The notes beneath the pieces are model-generated. The model was not told where the DNA came from. It ran no database searches and was given only the letters and a program-made list of their open reading frames with translations. Shown piece after piece: positions 59,845-64,000 of a DNA stretch of 64,000 nucleotides; the first letter of the stretch is position 1; each line of letters begins with the position of its first letter. A program made the translations under genes and the position numbers. The stretch comes from UBA4582 sp047630175 (GTDB lineage: Bacteria; Pseudomonadota; Gammaproteobacteria; Pseudomonadales; Azotimanducaceae), in NCBI GenBank assembly GCA_047630175.1, contig JBLHVI010000014.1, forward strand, positions 4,466 to 68,465. The letters are read 5' to 3'.

Positions 59845-61917
59845 ATGAAAATACTCATCGCCGCTATAATCCTGATTCCAGCACTTTTGTTTGGCAGCAT
59901 AGTCATGCTGCTCGACAATCCCGACTACTACCAAGACGAGTTGTCCAGCATCGTTAAGACTCAGACAGGCTTCGAAGTGGCCATCAACGGCGATATCAAA
60001 TGGCGTTACTGGCCGCTCATCGCTATCAATATTACCGGCGTCGAACTCCGACCAGTTGACGCAGCCGACGCGCTGATGACGCTCGATAGTGTCGCCGTCG
60101 ATCTCAAGCTGTTGCCGCTGATTTTTGGCGCAGAACTGGCTATCGATGGACTTAGTATCGACGGCCTAACCGTCAACGCGGTGGTCGACGCCGACGGCAA
60201 GGGTAACTGGGAAGTCGCTGGCAACAGCACTGAAACTCAGGCGGTTGCAGAGGATGGTGACAGCAGCAGTGTCAAACTTGATATTGCAGGCATTAACATC
60301 AGCAACGCCAATATCAACTACGAAGAACTAGCGACTGCCAGTCATTACGTCATTGCTATTAAATCCCTCAACACCGGCGCAATAAGCGATGACAAGCTGA
60401 CCCGCATAGACTTCGATATCGCTGTCGAAGACAAACCTGCGAAATTGCGCTCAGTGATTACCGGCGGCGGTGAACTAGCCTTCGATGCAACGTTTAATAA
60501 GTACCAGTTCAAGCAATTGACAATTAACACTCAAACCAGCATGCCTGACATGGACAACATTCCAGCCAGTATAACCCTTAGTGGCAATGCTGATTTGCTC
60601 GTGGGCACCCTGAAGCTGACGGACAGCAACTTCAACGTCGCCGATATGCGCGGCAGTACTAGCCTCGACGTTACCGATTTAAATGGTGCGCCTACTCTCC
60701 AAGGCAAGCTGCAAATTACACCGTTTGCCATCAAACCATTCATGGCCAGCCTTAAGCTCGACCCTATCGCCACCAACAACCCAGACGCCCTCAACAGCTT
60801 TGGCCTGACAACAGATATAAGTGGCACCCTGCCAATAATTAGCTTCACCAACCTAACCGCTATGTTAGACAGCAGCAATATCAAGGGAAGCCTGACCGCA
60901 GATACGGGCGAGAAAATAAAAGCCGGCTTTGACATTGCCATTGACCAGATTAACCTCAGCGATTACATGAGCCCCGATGTCGCGCCCGCAGAGGCTGAAA
61001 CAGCTGTTGCAGCGATAGACAGCGAGGTGCTGCCCGTCACGTTGCTCAACACTTATGAGCTCGACGGTAAACTCAGCATTGACAGCATTCTTTATGATGC
61101 TTACATCCTCAACAACTTCGTCACTACTATCGCCAACCGGCAGCAAAAGCTCGCGCTCAGCACCACAGTAGACGGCTACGATGGACGGATCAGCCTGAAC
61201 TTTGATGCCAACACGCCTGTCACTGGCGTCGCGACGGGTGCTACAAAGCTGAGCATCAACGGACTTAGTATCGCTAAACTAACAGAATTTGAATGGATCA
61301 CGGGCAATCTTGACCTAGATTCCCAGACCACTTTCAAAGGTAAAATGCTCAGTGAAATACTCGCTACATTAAATGGCGACAACCGCTTCACCATCAATGA
61401 TGGGACCCTTGACGTCAGACCTATCAAGAGCGCTACCGCCATGCTTGACAGCCTGCGCGGAAAGACCTCTAGCGTCGCTGCCTGGCCTGACAAGATGCCG
61501 TTTGAATCTCTCAACGGCAATTTAGCGCTGAACGCCGGCATCGAGGCCAACCAAGAACTTAACGTGCAGCTTGAAACCATGCTTATCGGTGGTACCGGTG
61601 GTGTTGATTATTGGAACAACCAATTGGTCTACGACATTGGTATTACCTTACAGGCGTCGGACACCAGCCAATTCGGCGTCAAACCACCCATGGCAGGCCT
61701 GCGCTGGCCGCTGCATTGTGAGGGTGCCATAGATGCTTCTCCTGTTGAGCTATGCTTACCAAACCTAAAAGGCGTCCAGAAACTCGTCGCTGACCTGCTC
61801 ACCCAAGAGGTTCAGCGTCAAGGTACAGACAAAATTGTCGAGAAGCTGCAGGATCAACTGTCTCCAGAAATTCAAGACAAAGCCAAAAATCTGCTAAAAG
61901 GTCTCTTCGGTAAATGA
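59845..61917 (+). CDS. asmA: AsmA family protein
   Basis: AsmA-like proteins are inner-membrane-anchored periplasmic proteins of the bridge-like lipid transfer type that influence outer-membrane lipid content. The 690-residue product has one N-terminal anchor (ILIAAIILIPALLFGSIVML), the AsmA N domain (VAINGDIKWRYWPLIAINIT) and a long beta-rich body, with the typical C-terminal segment GTGGVDYWNNQLVYDIGITL. Its last bases overlap mutY (ATGA), as in Pseudomonas. Confidence 0.92.
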   Translation: MKILIAAIILIPALLFGSIVMLLDNPDYYQDELSSIVKTQTGFEVAINGDIKWRYWPLIAINITGVELRPVDAADALMTLDSVAVDLKLLPLIFGAELAIDGLSIDGLTVNAVVDADGKGNWEVAGNSTETQAVAEDGDSSSVKLDIAGINISNANINYEELATASHYVIAIKSLNTGAISDDKLTRIDFDIAVEDKPAKLRSVITGGGELAFDATFNKYQFKQLTINTQTSMPDMDNIPASITLSGNADLLVGTLKLTDSNFNVADMRGSTSLDVTDLNGAPTLQGKLQITPFAIKPFMASLKLDPIATNNPDALNSFGLTTDISGTLPIISFTNLTAMLDSSNIKGSLTADTGEKIKAGFDIAIDQINLSDYMSPDVAPAEAETAVAAIDSEVLPVTLLNTYELDGKLSIDSILYDAYILNNFVTTIANRQQKLALSTTVDGYDGRISLNFDANTPVTGVATGATKLSINGLSIAKLTEFEWITGNLDLDSQTTFKGKMLSEILATLNGDNRFTINDGTLDVRPIKSATAMLDSLRGKTSSVAAWPDKMPFESLNGNLALNAGIEANQELNVQLETMLIGGTGGVDYWNNQLVYDIGITLQASDTSQFGVKPPMAGLRWPLHCEGAIDASPVELCLPNLKGVQKLVADLLTQEVQRQGTDKIVEKLQDQLSPEIQDKAKNLLKGLFGK

Positions 61918-62993
61918 TCGATGATTTTAGCGAGCGCTTACTAACCTGGTTTGATCAACACGGGCGTAAGCATTTGCCTTGGCAACACGATATCAACCAC
62001 TATCGGGTCTGGGTCTCTGAAATCATGTTGCAGCAGACTCAAGTAGCCACAGTCATCGGCTATTATGAACGTTTTATGGCGCGCTTTCCGGACATCAACG
62101 CCCTCGCCGCCGCGAGCCAAGACGAGGTACTGCATCTGTGGACAGGGCTGGGCTACTATGCCCGCGCCCGCAATCTGCATAAGACCGCGCAACAATTACA
62201 TCAGCATAACAACAGTCAATTCCCCGACGACCTAGACGGTCTGATCGACTTGCCCGGCATCGGCCGGTCAACCGCCGGCGCCATTATGTGTATTGCTGGG
62301 GGCGGTCGGGCGCCAATTCTCGACGGCAACGTCAAACGTGTTTTAGCACGCTGCTTTGGTATTTCTGGCTGGCCAGCAGAAACGCAAGTTGCCAATCAAC
62401 TGTGGACGCTCGCGGGACAACTCACGCCCCATGACCGAGTTGCCGATTATACCCAAGCCATCATGGACCTCGGCGCAACCCTATGCACACGCAGTCGACC
62501 GCAGTGCGATATATGCCCTTTTGCCACCGAGTGTATCGCTGCTACCACAGCCCGGACCTCTGAATTCCCTGGCAAAAAACCCAAAAAAGTTATGCCAATT
62601 CGCACCACGTGCATGTTGCTAATCGAGAACCCACGCGGTGAGTTTTTGCTGGAAAAGCGCCCTAGTCAGGGTCTCTGGGGCGGCTTGTGGGGGTTCCCAG
62701 AAATAGCCCCGGCGCAATTGGAACAACACCTAACAGACCAGAGGTTACAGCGCCAGCAAGCCCCCCACCTGCCTGAATTTCGACATACTTTTAGTCACTT
62801 TCATTTAGATATTGCGCCGGTTCACGTAACATACGCTACAGCAGACAGCTGCTTGGGAATAGACCAAGTCGCCGAAACGCATGCATGGTATTCCCTACAG
62901 GCACCTGCTGAGATCGGCCTAACACGTCCGGTGACGCGCATTTTCGAGCAATTGGCACTGCTGCGGGCGCCAGTGATGGAGGCCAATCACTGA
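61914..62993 (+). CDS. mutY: A/G-specific adenine DNA glycosylase MutY
   Basis: MutY removes adenine mispaired with 8-oxoguanine. The 359-residue product has catalytic Glu36 in WVSEIMLQQTQVATV, the helix-hairpin-helix LPGIGRSTAGAIMCIAGG, Asp137 in ILDGNVKRVLARCFG, the 4Fe-4S cluster motif C-X6-C-X2-C-X5-C in LCTRSRPQCDICPFATEC and a NUDIX-like C-terminal recognition domain (FLLEKRPSQGLWGGLWGFPE). All active residues are present. Confidence 0.97.
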   Translation: MIDDFSERLLTWFDQHGRKHLPWQHDINHYRVWVSEIMLQQTQVATVIGYYERFMARFPDINALAAASQDEVLHLWTGLGYYARARNLHKTAQQLHQHNNSQFPDDLDGLIDLPGIGRSTAGAIMCIAGGGRAPILDGNVKRVLARCFGISGWPAETQVANQLWTLAGQLTPHDRVADYTQAIMDLGATLCTRSRPQCDICPFATECIAATTARTSEFPGKKPKKVMPIRTTCMLLIENPRGEFLLEKRPSQGLWGGLWGFPEIAPAQLEQHLTDQRLQRQQAPHLPEFRHTFSHFHLDIAPVHVTYATADSCLGIDQVAETHAWYSLQAPAEIGLTRPVTRIFEQLALLRAPVMEANH

Positions 62994-63096
62994 TCGCACA
63001 GGCGCGTCCCTAGCCCTTTAACTCGGCAGGGCATCATCTACACAAGCATTATTAGAAAGACCCCTATTTACCAGCACCATTAACAAGAGAGCCCTT

Positions 63097-63381
63097 ATGA
63101 GTAGAACCGTATTTTGTTGCCGACTGAAGAAAGATCTACCCGGTTTGACAGAGCCCCCCTTCCCCGGTGCACGTGGCGTAGACATATTCGATAACGTCTC
63201 GGAGCAAGCCTGGCTCGAGTGGCAGCATATGCAAACAATGTTGATCAATGAAAAGCACTTGAACCTGATGGACAAAGCGTCACGTAAGTACCTTAACGAA
63301 CAACGAGACAAGTTTCTCGAGGGCGGGGAAACTGACCGCATTGAAGGCTATAGCGCACCAGAACCTGAATCTGATGCATAA
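63097..63381 (+). CDS. yggX: Probable Fe(2+)-trafficking protein YggX
   Basis: YggX protects Fe-S proteins under oxidative stress and may handle iron. The 94-residue product starts MSRTVFCCRLKKDLPGLTEP and has PGARGVDIFDNVSEQAWLEW, MLINEKHLNLMDKASRKYLN and EQRDKFLEGG, all family hallmarks. It is 103 bp after mutY, the usual neighbour. Confidence 0.96.
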   Translation: MSRTVFCCRLKKDLPGLTEPPFPGARGVDIFDNVSEQAWLEWQHMQTMLINEKHLNLMDKASRKYLNEQRDKFLEGGETDRIEGYSAPEPESDA

Positions 63382-63410
63382 GGGGCCTAAGACAGCAGTA
63401 TGAAAGCGCT

Positions 63411-64000
63411 ATGACAGACTTCATTCGGTTCTCACAGCCTGCCGATAACAACAAAAGCCATATAAGGGACCAACTCATACCCCTGCTCCCAAACCCAGCG
63501 CGGGTTTTGGAGATTGGTAGCGGATCAGGTCAGCATGCGATCTTCATGGCTCAGGCGCTACCTTGGCTCACTTGGCAGCCGACAGATCGCGGCGATTATC
63601 ATCCTTGCCTCGTCAACAATATAGCGCGCCTAGCACCTCCAAACGTCAAGCCGGCCCTGTATCTTGACATCAGCGGCACCGACTGGCCCGAGACAGATCA
63701 TATCTACCTAGCTAATGTGCTGCATATTATGCCCGCAGCGTTACTCGCGTCCCTGTTCACGGGTGCTGCAGCATTACTGCCAGACACCGGCAAACTGTGC
63801 ATCTACGGGCCGTTCAAATATGCCGGCGAGTTCACTAGCGCCTCCAATGCTGAATTTGATAAACGGCTCAAGAACAGCAACCCCCTGAGCGGCATTCGTG
63901 ATATTGAGACCCTGCAACAGTTAGCCGCAAAACACGGTCTGACACTTGCACAAGACAGCGCCATGCCAGCAAACAACCAATTACTGGTCTTCGAACGATA
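63411..64000 (+). CDS. DUF938 family SAM-dependent methyltransferase (ends at window edge)
   Basis: ATG at 63411 opens 196 codons to the last base of the window; the final two bases TA may start the stop codon, so the gene is complete or nearly so. The product starts MTDFIRFSQPADNNKSHIRD and has the SAM loop VLEIGSGSGQHAIFMAQALP, WQPTDRGDY, YLANVLHIMPAALLASLF and LCIYGPFKYAGEFTSASNAE, all typical of DUF938. The substrate is unknown. Confidence 0.9.
   Translation, partial: MTDFIRFSQPADNNKSHIRDQLIPLLPNPARVLEIGSGSGQHAIFMAQALPWLTWQPTDRGDYHPCLVNNIARLAPPNVKPALYLDISGTDWPETDHIYLANVLHIMPAALLASLFTGAAALLPDTGKLCIYGPFKYAGEFTSASNAEFDKRLKNSNPLSGIRDIETLQQLAAKHGLTLAQDSAMPANNQLLVFER

Overview
The window is a mostly housekeeping segment of a gammaproteobacterial chromosome. 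Gene order closely follows the Pseudomonas/Cellvibrionales pattern: ponA divergent from pilMNOPQ; priA, an SPOR-domain gene, hslVU, a DUF971 gene, ubiE, ubiB, hisI, hisE and tatABC in a row; glnA followed by ntrBC; gpmI divergent from rhodanese-grxC-secB; envC-ctpA; asmA-mutY-yggX. An MSHA pilus locus, an alkylsulfatase and two crotonases suggest a marine member of the Cellvibrionales/Spongiibacterales type. That placement is inferred from order and content only. No rRNA, tRNA, CRISPR array, prophage or intact insertion sequence was seen.

Layout. 1-3589 (minus): type IVa pilus alignment operon pilM-N-O-P-Q, with pilQ cut by the window edge. 3885-6260: PBP1A. 6334-8059 (minus): malic enzyme and ribosomal protein L31. 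8292-18669 (plus): priA through tatC. 18899-23021: an enoyl-CoA hydratase facing a typA-pip-dtd operon. 23253-27829: glnA and ntrBC with a readable sigma54 promoter and NtrC sites. 27895-38150 (minus): a tightly overlapping 12-gene MSHA pilus operon from mshI to mshP. 38378-48067: trmL, secB, grxC, rhodanese, gpmI, envC, ctpA, a polysaccharide deacetylase-like gene, hisA, hisB, an unknown gene and a dienoyl-CoA isomerase-like crotonase. 48184-50882: an orphan response regulator, a decayed stretch with chemoreceptor and MscS channel remnants, and a sigma-factor-like gene with a tandem-repeat N terminus. 50978-59755: peroxiredoxin, AEC transporter, alkylsulfatase, FAD ferredoxin reductase, and a transporter/HEAT-repeat protein next to a cyclic-nucleotide-binding protein. 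59845-64000: asmA, mutY, yggX and a DUF938 methyltransferase cut one base before its expected stop.

How they fit together. Two type IV pilus assembly systems lie within 38 kb. The MSHA one has an MshE ATPase with an N-terminal domain of the c-di-GMP-binding type, so it is probably second-messenger controlled. The nitrogen block is self-contained: NtrC sites precede both glnA and ntrBC. Protein quality control and export (hslVU, tatABC, secB) and envelope maintenance (PBP1A, EnvC, CtpA, AsmA) account for much of the rest.

The points most worth a second look are: a proline-iminopeptidase homologue whose nucleophile serine codon reads glycine; the membrane/HEAT protein paired with a cNMP-binding protein; the sigma-like protein with five 24-bp repeats; the MSHA operon lacking mshM, mshN, mshF, mshB and mshQ; the absence of ubiJ, argS and hisH/hisF from their usual places; and a scatter of 12-24 bp tandem repeats inside genes and between them.
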